Assembly (NCBI RefSeq): GCF_000715075.1
Contig: NC_134097.1
Location: 71,829,190 to 71,893,189, forward strand
DNA from: Nicotiana tabacum
Lineage: Eukaryota; Streptophyta; Magnoliopsida; Solanales; Solanaceae
Direction of reading: 5' to 3'
Length of the DNA stretch: 64,000 bases
A program made the translations under genes and the position numbers. The notes below the pieces were generated by a model that saw nothing but the letters and a program-made list of their open reading frames with translations, ran no database searches and had not been told where the DNA came from. Within the stretch, counting starts at the first letter, position 1. Each line of letters starts with the position of its first letter. Shown here in pieces: positions 11,663 through 23,893 of the stretch.

Positions 11663-12366
11663 ATAGAGCCTTATTGGGTCAGACAACTATTTTACTTACT
11701 ATATTGAGAGAGTTGAGTCAATATAAGCAGGTGAGCATATCTTCAGATTATCTTTGACTCCCAGTTACTTTCAGTTATTATATTATCAGTTCAGTTTCAA
11801 CTTTCAGTATATTGCCTTACATACTCGGTACATTATTTCGTACTAATGTCCCTTTTCTGGGGGCGCTGCATTTCATGCATACAAGTTCAGACAAATAGAT
11901 GGGTAGACCTCCTCATTAGGTGTTGCCCGAGTTCAGCTTGGTCGGTAAGCTCTATGCCCTTCGGAGTTGTCGGGTCTAGAGTTTTATGTACATCTTGTGT
12001 GTGTGTATATATGTTATGAGTAGGTCGGGGCCCTATTCTGATCACAGTGCATTCATCAATAGAGGCTTGTAGACATATCATGTCAGTTAGTGCAGTATGT
12101 TGATCTTGTAGGCCTTGTATGTATATTTGGTTGGTTTGTCAGTTGTAATAATTATGACGACCTTGTCGCCCAGTTTATATTGAGGTTTAGTCAGCGTTAG
12201 CTTCCATTTAGTTTTATATTTTTCTTCGCAAATTGTCTTGCCATGTGGCCCATGGCCAAAGTATGACAGTATATGTTCAGAGTCCATTAGTAGCAAGTTG
12301 GTACACAAGGATAGGTGAGGCATCGAGTGTCGGTTTCACCACCCCCCCCAGGTTCGGGGCGTAACA
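11477..12366 (+). repeat. Gypsy A 5' LTR fragment, duplicate 2
   Basis: Second copy of the truncated LTR, starting GTTCATACTCCCGAATTT and ending GGGCGTAACA. It differs from duplicate 1 mainly in the microsatellite (11579-11661: a long AT tract followed by GATA repeats) and a shorter C run. Confidence 0.85.
11579..11661. repeat. Compound (AT)n-(GATA)n microsatellite
   Basis: A pure AT run to about 11624 grades into about nine GATA units. Duplicate 1 has only a short AT tract at the equivalent position (10074-10096), so the expansion postdates the tandem duplication. Confidence 0.9.
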
Positions 12367-12370
12367 GAAT

Positions 12371-12382
12371 TGGTATCAGAGC
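12371..12382 (+). other. Primer-binding site, gypsy A duplicate 2
   Basis: TGGTATCAGAGC, four bases after the second LTR end at 12366. The same element therefore carries two LTR-end/PBS modules in tandem. Confidence 0.85.
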
Positions 12383-14297
12383 AGTTCTGTCCTAGGGAGT
12401 CTACAAGTCGTGTGTAGTAGAGTCTTGTTTATGGGTGTGTTGTGCATTACACTTATAAGCCTGAGGCTACAAGGCATTTAGGATTGTCACTCTTTCTTCT
12501 TACTCTAGATCGTGTGGTAGAGCTCACTTGTAAGAATTCAGATTCCTAAATTCTATAATATTCGTAATACAATGATATTGACATCTAGAAAGACGGTTGG
12601 TAGGGGATTGAACATGGCAATGGACGAATTGAGTGAGAAGAACTCGATTTTGCATCATGCTTATGATGAGTAAATATAAGGTCTCCAGCAGAACATGTGG
12701 ATACTAAGACGTGTAAGCTTCTTGATAAGGATCCCTAAGGCAAGAATATCTATCCACTGTTACGTTAAAAAGGAATAAGATATTTAGAAGATAGATACTA
12801 GTTTCAACAAGTAAAAGAAGCAAGGTGAAAGGGTACAAGGCACTAGTTAATGAAGATTTACAGTATTTGCAACTCAGGCAAAGAAATATAATCATTTTGA
12901 GTTACGTTCAACGGTAACAGAGGTATGTACAATTGGTCATACCCATCTCAGTTATGCCCTATGGGAGTTAACATATATGGTTTAAGAGAAGGAAGGGATA
13001 TCAGGATCCCGTTGGAGTTAGAGTAACCCAAAATAATGAATGGATTGTTTACGTTAGTCGACATTTCCGAGGGATATTGCAAATGTGCTAATGAATCCTT
13101 GTGAGACACCAAGATGGTGCGCTAGAATAGTACAACTTGATATGAATAATGGAATGTTCAAAGACGGGCACTGGAATCCTGGAAGGAAAAAATATTACAT
13201 AGTATGGCTCCTGTCCCTAGTAGAGTGAGAATGTTAGGCACCCGAAGAGCCAATGAGTAAAGCAAGGGGAGCTAAAAGAAAAAGAATGTCTTGTTGAAGT
13301 TTTCAAAAGAAAGTGATAGGCAGAAATATTAGCAGGGGAATAAGAATAGAGATAAGGAAGCATTATGAGGAAGATGTGATACATGGATGACAACGGTAGA
13401 AAAAAATAAAATGAAATGACAGTATTACATAGTTTATAGTCAAAGGAAGGAAAAGATGAGAGGTGCCAAGCCTGGAGACAACAAAAGAGTATAGGCCATA
13501 AAGTCATATCCTCATTTCAAGAAATAAGTTCGTGACTCTAACGTGATTACCAGAAGGAAAAGTTAGACCCCAAAAATAATAGAAATCAGCATGGGTTGGT
13601 GAACAAGATAAACTAAACATGAATTAGGGACTGAGTAATTTGATAATGGTCGATATCATGAGAATTTCAAATTTCGTTCTGGCAATAATAGAATAGAAAA
13701 CAGAAGAAGATTCATGAGAAATTCAGAGAATGGTCATTTAGGAAGATGCTTCCCTAAAGCAAGCAATTTGAGCAAAGTTAAGCCTAAGGGACTGTGTGTG
13801 CCAGTTATACTAGGTGTCACCCTCGTGAGTAAGGAGTTTCGTTATTATTGGTACAAGAGGATTACCGTAAGGGGAGTAAGGGTCATCGATGATGTGAAAA
13901 GACGATGAAGAGGTAAAACATCTACACGTAGATTACCATATCACTAAATCTTAGTACTCCCCTAAGAGGGGGGGGTATGGAGTGATATGGCATTAAGTCA
14001 AGCTCTGTATATAAAGTGAGTCCTAGAGATTCGCTTAAAACTGGGGGGTAAACGAGAAGAGTTACATATGAGCACTTACAAGGTTAGAGTCATATAGGTT
14101 GCATGATAGAAGATAGCAACAGTTATGAGATTGGAAGGATTTTGACTACAAGTCGTAGTGTGAGAAAGAGACCTAAAGGGGGGAATGCCTTGGCCTTTGT
14201 ATTTATTCACAGAACAGTTGCCTAGATGGAAAGGAGAGTACTAAAGTATTCAGAAGACATAGGTTATAAAAATCGAATGTTCCAAAGGGGGGAATGA
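12383..14297 (+). other. Gypsy A internal region, no coding capacity seen
   Basis: Closely related to the first 1.5 kb of the element B interior (18566-20039). I see no gag, protease, RT or integrase motif on either strand; short frames here are not conserved. It ends with GAATGTTCCAAAGGGGGGAA, a polypurine tract directly before the 3' LTR. The same tract occurs at the end of element B. Confidence 0.7.
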
Positions 14298-15590
14298 TGT
14301 TATACTCTAGGTATTCGTACGTGAAAATATGCCATAAGTAAATTGATGAAAGCTTGGAAAGGAGATGTTACATCCCACATTTTTATACGTTAAAGTTTCG
14401 TCGTAAGTTAATCGGCGTAATCTCGGGAATGAGATTATTTTGAGATTATAAGCATTATGTTATTTCAAGCAAGTGATAAGTAAATTCATGAAGATGAGAG
14501 GGTAAGCAAATCGAAGAAGATGAGTTTCATCGAAGTTTGATAAAATACGATCCAAGCTATAATACCTGGTATTTATGAACTAGTGCCATACAAAGTAAGC
14601 ATGACCATGATAGTGACGGGTATAAGGTGTGCTAAAAATGAGTAGTATTTTAAGTAATTTGAGATAATTCTTAATTATGTAAGTAATTAGTTTATTATTG
14701 AATAGTGGGAGATTATTAAGTTAATCAAGAGATTAGTGATTAATTAATTACAATATTTATATAAGATTAATTAAGCCAATGTGGCAGCAATTGGAACAAG
14801 GATCGAGACCTAAATTTTGACTCTTATATTACATAGCAAGGTGGCACTTTTTAAGAGAATTTACTGACCAAATCATCATGACATGTGGGGCCCACACCTA
14901 AAGGCTTAAAAACCTTTCTAAACTCACTTTGTATCTCTACAAGGTGATGAAGAAGGCTTCATCAAGTTCATATAAGAATTGATATGTTAGCAACGTGAAT
15001 CTTGATACAAAATCATACGACACTACGTAATGTTATGGCAGCGGGATTTTGCAATTCTAAGGGAGTACGGTGCAATCTTTCTCAAAGAATATCATATGAA
15101 ATTTTCTCCTACTTCGATCCGCCGTTACATGCTTTGCCGCAATAAACGTGTGTTGGAGAGATTATCAAGAAAATCGGCTCGAGTATGTTAAGGCTAAACC
15201 TTTCATTCATTTTGACATGATCCGTAATTACCCGAGTTTGATAACGAAACACAAAAAAAAGTTCATACTCCCGAATTTACATACATTATCCTAGTCTCAT
15301 AAGTTACAGTATTCTCCCTTATCGGAACTTTATGTTTAATTGAGTATTATCTTCTTCCAGTCAAGAGAGTAGAATCTATATATACATATATATATATATA
15401 TATATTATAGCATTTTCACTACCATCGAGCTATAATCAATGGGCAGGCCCCTATTGGGAAACCTCTGATCAGATGGTAATTTATATACCGAGCCTACTAT
15501 GGTCAAACGCCTATGAGCGAGCCCAGTTGGCCGAGATACAGAGCCTAGTATGGACGAGCGCCTATGAGCGAGCCTACTACAATAGAGTAG

Positions 15591-15673
<83 letters not shown>

Positions 15674-16369
15674 GAGCCTTATAGGGCCGGACAACTATTT
15701 TACTTACTATATTGAGAGAGTTGAGACAGTATCAGCAGGTGAGCATATCTTTAGATTATCTTTGACTCCTAGTTACTTTCAGTTATTATATTATCAATTT
15801 AGATTCATCTTTTAGTATATTGACCTACATACTCAATATATTATTTCATGCTGGTGTCCCTTTTCTGGGGACGCTGCATTTCATGCGTGCAGGTTCAGAT
15901 AGACAGACGGGTAGACCTCCTCATTAGGTGTTGCCCGAGTTCAGCTTGATATGTAAGCTCCATGCCCATCACAATTTGATAGGTAATACCCGATATATAT
16001 ATATATATATATATATATGTTATAAGTAGGTCGGGGCCCTGTTCCGATCACAGTTTATCCATCAGTAGAAGCTTGTAGACATATCGTGTTAGTTAGTGCA
16101 GTATGTTGGTCTTGTAGACCTTGTATGTATATTTGGTTGGTTTGTAAACTGTAGTAATTATGATGACCATGTCGGCCCAGCTTTATATTGGGGTTTAGTG
16201 AGCATTAGTTTCCATTCAGTTTTATATCTTGCTTTGCAAATTATCTTGCCATGTGACCCATGCCCAAAGTATGACATTATATGTTAAGAGTCCCTTAGTC
16301 GCAAGTTGGTATGAAAGGATAGGTGAGGCACCGGGTGCCGGTTTCGCCCCCCAAGTTCGGGGCGTGACA
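14298..16369 (+). repeat. Gypsy A 3' LTR
   Basis: A 2072-bp LTR from TGTTATACTC to GGGGCGTGACA. It includes (AT)n tracts at 15386-15407, 15592-15671 (about 40 units) and 15993-16018, and short repeats of the GCCTATGAGCGAGC motif (15508-15580). The right flank TCTTTCCTCACAA belongs to the RTE 3' UTR. Confidence 0.85.
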
Positions 16370-16490
16370 TCTTTCCTCACAAGGTAGGGGTAACGGTGAT
16401 AAGTGGGCCGGTTCGGGCCCTAAACGGGCCAAGTGAGCCGGTCCAAACGGTCCCAGTCTCGGGCCGATCTCCAATTAAAGGGGCCAAACG

Positions 16491-18550
16491 TGTTAAGCCC
16501 TGCAATATTACGTCCCGTAGTATTATATCACAGTGATGTTACGTCCTACAGTATTATATTATGATGATGTTACACCTTGCAGTATTACATTACGATAATG
16601 TTACGCTTCGCAGTATTAAATTACGACGATGTTGTACCCTGTAGTATTGTACATTGAATTTGTCGTAAAGTAATTGACATCAGTCCAAAGAAAAATATTA
16701 TTTGGAGATTATAAGGATTATAATATTTCAAACAAGTGATAAATAAGTTCGTGAAGGTGAGAGGGGAAGCAAGTCAAGGAAAATGAATTTTCGTCCAAGT
16801 TTGACATGTTGGGATAAAATACGGGCCGAACGTTAATAACCGATATTTATGGACTAGTACCATACAAGGTACCATATGACCATGTCAACATGATGTATAA
16901 AGTGTATTAAAAAGGAGTAGTATTTTAAGTAATTCGAGACAATTCTTAATTATGTCGATAATTGGTTAATTATTGGATTAGTGGAGAAATGCCAAGTTAA
17001 TTAAAGAAATTGATAATTAATAATAATTTGTATAATTCTTAAGAATAATGTGGCAGCCATATAAATCACACATGATTACTATTCACTTACATACCATGTG
17101 GCATGTGTGGAGGAGTTGGTGGCTTACAAGGATGATTATGTATAACTAAGAGAAAAGTGCATAAATTTGCCAAAAAAAGCTTACGGATGAAGCTTGGCAT
17201 TCAAATCTTTTCCATATCAAATATTATAATCAGAAGTTAGCCATTCTTATAAGTTTCAATACATTTCATTCTCAAAACACTTCACTCAAAATTCTAAAAA
17301 TTACATTGATACTATGATTTCTTCAACCAAAATCCAACGAGGTTCTTAGCACAATTAGCAACGTGAGATTTTGCGATTCTAAACGAGTACGGTGCAACCT
17401 TTTCCAAGAATATCATACGAATTTTCCCCTACTCCAGGTATGTTAAGGCTACCCCTTCTTTCTTTTGGCATGATCTATACGACACAAATAAAACGAGCAA
17501 ATGCACAAATTCCATAAATGACTCTATTCATAGAAGTATTAGAGATATCTATGTTCTTGAATTTCCATGTGTCATAATATTGTATCATCTGTTAATAGGT
17601 CTCAAAAAAATATGAAAGTTGAAAAGAGTTTACTTTATGATATTACTCAAAGGCAAAATGGTCTTATGACATTCTGAAAGACTTTATTAACGTACTTTTA
17701 ATGCATTGCATTCATGTACATTGACCCATGACCAGATGGTGTTATATACACATATATATGTATGTATATATATGTATATGGGATATGGAAAAGGTTATAG
17801 CGTTATATACGCACCACTACTTGATCAGCTGGTATACGTTGATGATTTTGCCCAAAGTGACCGAGATGATATGATGAGATATCCTCAGAGGCTGATGATG
17901 TTATGAAATATGTACCTATACACAACATGACATTCATATGCATATACATGACACTATAAGTATTTCATGATTTACAAAGTTTTCCAGACTTACCGGTTGA
18001 GTTAATTTACTCTATATTTCTTCCATGTCTGTTATGTACTTATTTATGTGCCTTACATACTCGGTACATTATTCGTACTCACGTCCCTTTTGCCTGGGGA
18101 CGCTGCGTTTCATGCCCGCAGGTCCCGATAGACAGGTTGAGAGCCCTCCAAGTAGGCTATCAGCTCAGCGGAAGATGTTGGTGAGCTTTATTTGCTTCGG
18201 AGTTGCTTGTTTGGTTAGTATGATTTAGACGTGTACTGTTGATATGGCGGGACTGTGTCCCGATCTTTATGCAAATTATGTATTCTTAGAGGCTTATAGA
18301 CAGATGTCATGTACGTGAAAGATTGTATGGCCTTGTTGACCTATGTTCAGTATACGAGTGGTTATTTTGGCCTTATAGGCTCGTATGTCTTATGTATAAA
18401 TTGGTATCACATATTGTATTCTACTTAACTCACGGCAGCCTTCCGGCTTAGTTATCTATGATAGTATGACATGAAAAAATATGGTATGTTGGTACTCGGT
18501 TAGATAAGGTATCGGGTGTCCGTCGCGACCCATCGGTTTGGGTCGTGACT
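16491..18550 (+). repeat. Gypsy B 5' LTR
   Basis: Starts TGTTAAGCCCTGCAATATTA and ends GGTTTGGGTCGTGACT. Near the left end a motif like GATGTTACNNCNTGCAGTATT is repeated about four to five times (16500-16650). It pairs with 51617-53687, with differences scattered along its length. Confidence 0.92.
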
Positions 18551-18553
18551 TAG

Positions 18554-18565
18554 TGGTATCAGAGC
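18554..18565 (+). other. Primer-binding site, gypsy B
   Basis: TGGTATCAGAGC, complementary to the initiator tRNA-Met 3' end, three bases after the 5' LTR. Confidence 0.9.
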
Positions 18566-20039
18566 AGTCATGTCCTAGAGAGTCTACAAGCCGTGTCTAC
18601 TAGAATCTTGTTTATGGGTGTGTCGTGCACCACACTTATAATCAGGAGGCTATGAGGCATTTAGGACTGTCACTCTTTCTTCTTACTTTAGATCGTGTGG
18701 TAGAGCTCAGTTGTAAGAATTCAATTTCCTAAACTCTATCTTACTTATAGTACGACGATACCTACATCTAGAAATACGGTTGGTAAGAGATATATCTATG
18801 GAAGAGTTGAGTCAGAGGAACTCAATTTTTGCATCATGCTTATGATGGATGAATATGAGGTATTCAGCAAATCATGTGTATACTAAGATGTGTAAGCCTC
18901 TTAATAAGGTGCCTTAAGGCAAGAAAATCTACCCACCTTTATGGTGAAAGACAATGAGAGATTTAGAAGATAAATACAAGTTTCAACAAGTAAAGGAAGT
19001 TAAGGTGAAAGAGGGTTTAAGGTACCCAGTTAATGAAAATTATCCTTATTTACCATTTAGGAAGAGAGATATAAGCATTTTGAGTTACATTCATTAATAA
19101 CAGTGATATGTACAATTGGTTGCACCCATCTCAGTTATGCCCTATGGGGGTTAAGAGAAGTAGTATAAGCAAAAGATGGATATTAGGATCCAGTTGGGGT
19201 TAGAGTGACCCAAAATGGTGAATTGATTGTTTGTATTAGTTGACCTTTCCGACGGTTATTGCAAATGTGCTAATAGATCTCCTTGTGAGACACATAGATG
19301 ATGCACTCTAAAATAGCACAGCGAGATATGAGTACTACAAAGATAGGCACTAGAAGCCTTGAAGGGATAAATATTACCTTAGTATGGCTCCCGTTCCTAG
19401 TAGAGCGAGAATGCTTGGCAACCCGAAGAGCCAATGGATGAAGCAAGGAGAGTTAAAAGCAAAAGAATGTATTGTTAAAGTTTTCAAAAGAAAGTGATAG
19501 GCAAAAATATTAGCAGGGAAATAAGAAAAGAGATAAGGAAGCATTATGAATAAGGTGTGATACATGGATGACAACAGTAGAAAAAAAATTACAGTATTAC
19601 AGAGTCTATAGTCAAGTGAAGGAGTGGACGATGGGTGAAAGGCCTTGAGACAACAAAAGAGTATAGGCCATAAAGTCGTATCCTTATTTCGAGAAATAAA
19701 TTTGTGACTCCAACATAACTACCAGAAGGAAAAGTTAGATCCCAGAGTAATAGAAATCAATATGGACTGGTAAGCAAGATAAACTAAAAATTAATTAGAG
19801 ACTGAGTGATTTGATAATAGTCAGCATCATGAGAATTTCAGATTGCGTTCCAACGATAATAAAATAGACAACAGAAGAAGATCCATGATAAATTAAGAGA
19901 ATGGTCACTCAGGAAGACGCTTCCCTAAAGCAAGCAATGTGAGCAAAGTTAAGCTTAAGGGACTATATGTGCCAGTTACACTAAGTGTCACCATTGCGAG
20001 TGAGGAATTTTGTTATCCTTGGTATAGAAGGATTACCGC
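18566..20039 (+). other. Gypsy B internal segment 1, non-coding
   Basis: Matches the gypsy A interior (about 12383-13880) along its length, including GGTGAAATGAC-free, stop-rich sequence. No protein domain seen on either strand. Interrupted at 20040-20044 (AAGGC) by element C and resumes at 36138. Confidence 0.7.
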
Positions 20040-20730
20040 AAGGCTGTGACGACCTGACCGGTCGTCTTAAGAATTAAAGCTCCAATACCCTATTAACTAC
20101 TTTCCCGAGTCTATTTCTACTATTTTGATTTGCCGGGATGTCCAGTTTTGAGTTTCAGATAGTTTTGGGGCACTTAGTCCCTAAATGAGAGCTTAAGTGT
20201 TGGAAAGTTGACCGTAGTCGGAACAGTGTGAAGACGGCCTTGGAATGAAAATTTGATGGTTTCGTTATCTCCGTTGGGTGATTTCGGGGTTAGGAGCGTG
20301 TTCGGATTATGTTTTGGAGGTCCGTAGCTAATTTAGGCTTGAAATGTCGAAGGTTGAATTTTGAAGTTTTCGGTTCAATAGCGAGAATTTGATCCGAGGG
20401 TTGGAATGAAATTCCGAGAGTTGTAGTAGTTCTGTTGTGTCATTTAGGATATGTGTGCAAAATTTCAGGTCATTCGGACGTGGTTTGGTTGGGTTTTTGA
20501 TCAAAAGCAGAATTTAGAAGATTTTAGAAACTTAGGGTTGAATACAATGTGTTTTGGTTGATTTGATGTTGTTTGAAGTGTTTTAAAGATTGGTACAAGT
20601 TTGAATAAGGTATTAAGTAATGTTTGTGCTTTTGGTTGAGGTCACGGGGGGCCTCGGGGTGATTTCGGATGGTTAACAAAGAGTTTGGAATTTTTGAGGA
20701 AGCTTTAGATTTTCTGCTTCTGCTATTTAC

Positions 20731-20969
20731 GCACCTGCAGATTGGGGCCGCAGGTGCGATGCCGCATATGCGGGGAAAAGGAGCGCAGAAGCAGAAAGGG
20801 CCTGGGAAGATTGGAACCGCAGAAGCGGCTTAGGGGCCGCATCTGCAATGCCGCGGAAAAAGGGATCGCAGAAGCGAAAATTTGAACTTAAGTGAAAAAC
20901 CACATATGCGGTTCAAGGACCGCAAATGCGGTACCACAGAAGTGGAAATTAGGCCGCAGATGCAAAAAT
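20731..20969. repeat. GC-rich palindrome cluster in C 5' LTR
   Basis: Repeated variants of CCGCANATGCGG, including the perfect palindrome CCGCATATGCGG, alternating with GCGCAGAAGC-type units. The copy in the 3' LTR lies at about 34068-34312. It is strongly GC-rich against an AT-rich LTR. Confidence 0.85.
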
Positions 20970-21839
20970 GCTTGGGCCAGAACATATAAATAGTTGCCTT
21001 CGCGAATTTACGCTATTCTTTCACCATTTTCATACGGGTTTGAAGCTTTTGAGAGAGATTTTTGAGGAAAACAAAGGGGAACCACTTGGAGGTAACATCC
21101 TTGACTTCATAACTCGTTTTTATGTGATTAAAGGCCTAATTAGTGGTGAAAAATTTGGGGAAAAAAGAGGGTAATTAGGGCTTAAGTTTAAGAGACCTTT
21201 AAATGAGGATTTGAAGGGCCATTTGGACTCCGATTTCAGTGTTCTTATTATGTATAGACTCGTGAAAGTACGAGGTTTCTGAAAATGTAAATTTCACCCG
21301 ATTCCGAGACGTGAGCCCGAGGGGCATTTTGGTCATTTTACATAATTTCACGTATTAGCTTAGACTTTAATTGTAGAATCAGTTACTTGAAGTATTCTTT
21401 ACATTATGCAATTGAATTGAATAGATTTGGGCCATTTGGAGTCGAGTACTCGTGGCAAAAATGTGGTCTCGGGTTGATTTTTGAGCCGGTTCGAGGTAAG
21501 TGGCTTGTCTAACCTTGTGTGGGGGACCTTCTCCTTAGGATTTATATATTTGGTAATTGAAATGCCTTGTACGTGAGGTGATGATTGCGTACTTGTGCAA
21601 ATTATTGGAAATCCAGTTTTCTTTAAGTATTGATTAGTATGTTTCTTTTCCGGCTTTCATTACTTGTACTATTAAGCTAGTTGTTAGCTTAGGAAAGCAT
21701 GTCTAACTGATTTATTTGCTTTAATTGTCCAACATGTTTGCTTGAACTCTGTGCAACATGCTAGGCTAGAGTTAATTGTTGCCTTAATATGAAATTTCCA
21801 TTTCTGAATATTTTCTCGTTGCTGCTGTGTATTTACATT

Positions 21840-22112
21840 GGGACTACGGATGTGGGATTCCGGTAGCTCCCCCTTTTCTATTTATTTTGAGACTACGAAT
21901 GTGGGATTCCGGTAGATCCCCTTGCACAGTTATATGGAACTACGGGAATGCACCCAGTATACTCCCCCAATACTAGGTATTTACATTTGGGACTACAAAA
22001 CGAAATTCTGGTAGATCCCCGCGCACTATGAGTTGGACTACGGGACGGTATCCCGGAAGACTTATCGGATATGTGTATTTGGGACCACAGGATGGTATCC
22101 TGGGAGATCCCC
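21840..22112. repeat. Array of GGGACTACGG...CCGGTAGATCCCC units
   Basis: Five to six degenerate units of about 50 bp, each beginning GG(G)ACTACGG and ending like CCGGTAGATCCCC, so that each can fold back on itself (e.g. ACGGTATCCCGG). The partner LTR has the same array at 35185-35459. Confidence 0.85.
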
Positions 22113-22787
22113 GTTCCGTATTATTGGTGCTGAGCTGTACTTTCTTTCCGTATTTACCTCACTTCTGTATAGTTGTTGATGTCTTGTATATCATATGTTA
22201 CTTTCACTGTCGTATTTCATTATACTGTCCTATTCTATACTGTCGAACTTTATATTTTTGTTTAATCTCAATAGGGCCCTGACCTTCCTCGTCACTACCC
22301 GACCGAGGTTAGGCTTGGCACTTACTAAGTACCGATGTGGTGTACTCATGCCCTTTCTGTGCATGTTTTTCATGTGCAGATCCAGGTACTGCTTTAGGCC
22401 TACCATCCTTGAGGGAGGTGACTACTCTAGAGACTTCGAGGTACATCTGCCGCGTCCGTAGACCGAGAAGTCCCTTTCTATTCTAGTTGTTAAACATTGC
22501 CCTTCTGTATTTTTCTTTCTTGTTAGATATTCTGGAGTTAGACTGGTAGATATTCCAAAGGCTTGTGTTTTCGTGAGTTTCCGGGTTTTGGGATAGTGTA
22601 CTGGTTTTGAGAATGTTGTGTTGTATATGTCGAGCGACATTCTAACTATTTTTCCATTCAGTTATTCGGCTTTTAATTATTTCTTCCGCAAGTTTCGTTT
22701 ATGTTCTGCATTTGTTAGGCTTACCTAGTCGTAGAGATAGGTGTCGTCACGGCAGTTCACGGAGGGCGAACTGGAGTCGTGACAAGT

Positions 22788-22799
22788 TGGTATCAGAGC
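22788..22799 (+). other. Primer-binding site, gypsy C
   Basis: TGGTATCAGAGC three bases after the 5' LTR end; initiator tRNA-Met type. Confidence 0.9.
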
Positions 22800-23893
22800 T
22801 CTAGGTTCATAGGAGTCACGGATCACAAACCGGTTTATTAGAGTCTCGCTGATCGGTACGGAGATGTCTATACTTATCTACGAGAAGCTATCTAGTTGTT
22901 AGGAAAATTTCCACTTCATTTTATTTCCTTGTCGTGTGATATTTTGACATCACAATTCTAAACTTCTGTTTTCTATTCTCTCACAGATGGTGAGGACATG
23001 TGCTACTCGAGATGATCAGGCACTCGTGCCCCCTACTGTAGCCGTCAAAGGCTGGGGCCGGGGTAGAGTCCAAGGATGCGCACGTACACCACCTTGGCTC
23101 AGACAGGGTTGCTCCCCCTGACACGCCTATTGCTACTACTACTATAGCCCTTCAGGAGACTCTGGCGCAGTTCATGAGCATGTACACCACCTTGGCTCAG
23201 ACAGGGTTGCTCCCCCTTACTACAACCATATCCCAGGCTGGGGGAGGAGCACAGACTCCCACCACCTGCACTCCTGAGCAGCGAGTGCATGTTGAGAAGG
23301 TCCGTGAGATTATTCCCATGCCACCTACAGTGCCAGTTCAGCCCAAGGATAGGGCAGCGACTTCCGAGGATGAGCAGTTGAGGCTTGAGAGGTTCAAGAA
23401 GTACAAGCCTCCTGTATTCAGTGGTCTAGCATCAGATGATGCTCTGGGATTTCTAGATGAGTGTTACCGCATTCTCCGTACCATGGGTATATCAGGATCG
23501 AGCGGGGTTTCCTTCACTACCTTCCAGCTTCGAGGGGCCGCCTATGAGTGGTGGTGCACATATGAGTTAGACAGTCCGTATGAGGCTGCTTCACTGACTT
23601 GGGCTTAGTTTTCAGATCTGTTCTTGAGGGAGTATGTTCCTCAGAGCCTTAGGGACACATGGCGCGCAGAGTTTGAGCATTTATGCCAGGGTACTATGAC
23701 TGTCTCAGAGTATGCTCTCTGTTACACTAGCTTGGCTAGACATGCCCCAACCTTGGTTTCTACTGTCCGCGAGAGAGTTCACCGGTTTATTGAGGGTCTT
23801 ATTCCCAGCATCAGATCTAGCATGGATCGTGAGTTGGAGATGGATATTTCTTATGAGTAGGTGGTGAGCATTGCTAGGAGGATTGGGGGTATG

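Larger units (their letters stand above)
9936..12974 (+). repeat. Tandem duplication, two ~1.52-kb units
   Basis: Unit 1 is 9936-11452 (1517 bp) and unit 2 is 11453-12974 (1522 bp). They are nearly identical apart from microsatellite length. Each holds the end of the RTE fragment, the LTR tail of gypsy A, its primer site and the start of its internal region. The motif ATATG occurs at the left edge (9936), the junction (11453) and the right edge (12975), so the join has 5 bp of microhomology. Confidence 0.88.
9974..16369 (+). mobile_element. Gypsy element A, non-autonomous, 5' LTR truncated
   Basis: A Ty3/gypsy-like LTR element with a full 3' LTR (14298-16369), PBS copies for initiator tRNA-Met, and a polypurine tract before the 3' LTR. 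The 5' LTR begins at a point equivalent to 15261 in the 3' LTR, so its first ~960 bases and the left target duplication are gone, along with some RTE sequence. The internal part encodes no gag or pol that I can see. It is the same family as element B. Confidence 0.85.
20045..22784 (+). repeat. Gypsy C 5' LTR
   Basis: TGTGACGACCTGACCGG to CTGGAGTCGTGACA. It holds a GC-rich palindrome cluster (20731-20969) and an array of short inverted-repeat units (21840-22112). Frames of 60-90 codons here recur in the other LTR only because the LTRs are copies. Confidence 0.93.

Noticed and set aside
15473..15715. Frame with alternating Ile-Tyr
   Set aside because: Translation of an (AT)n microsatellite in the gypsy A LTR.
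17706..17906. 66-codon frame, also at 52843-53043
   Set aside because: Same position in both LTRs of gypsy B; not conserved as a protein (differences are not biased to silent sites by eye).
20968..21174. 68-codon frame repeated at 34270-34515, and frames near 22028-22640 and 35285-35986
   Set aside because: LTR sequence of element C; duplicated because the LTRs are copies.
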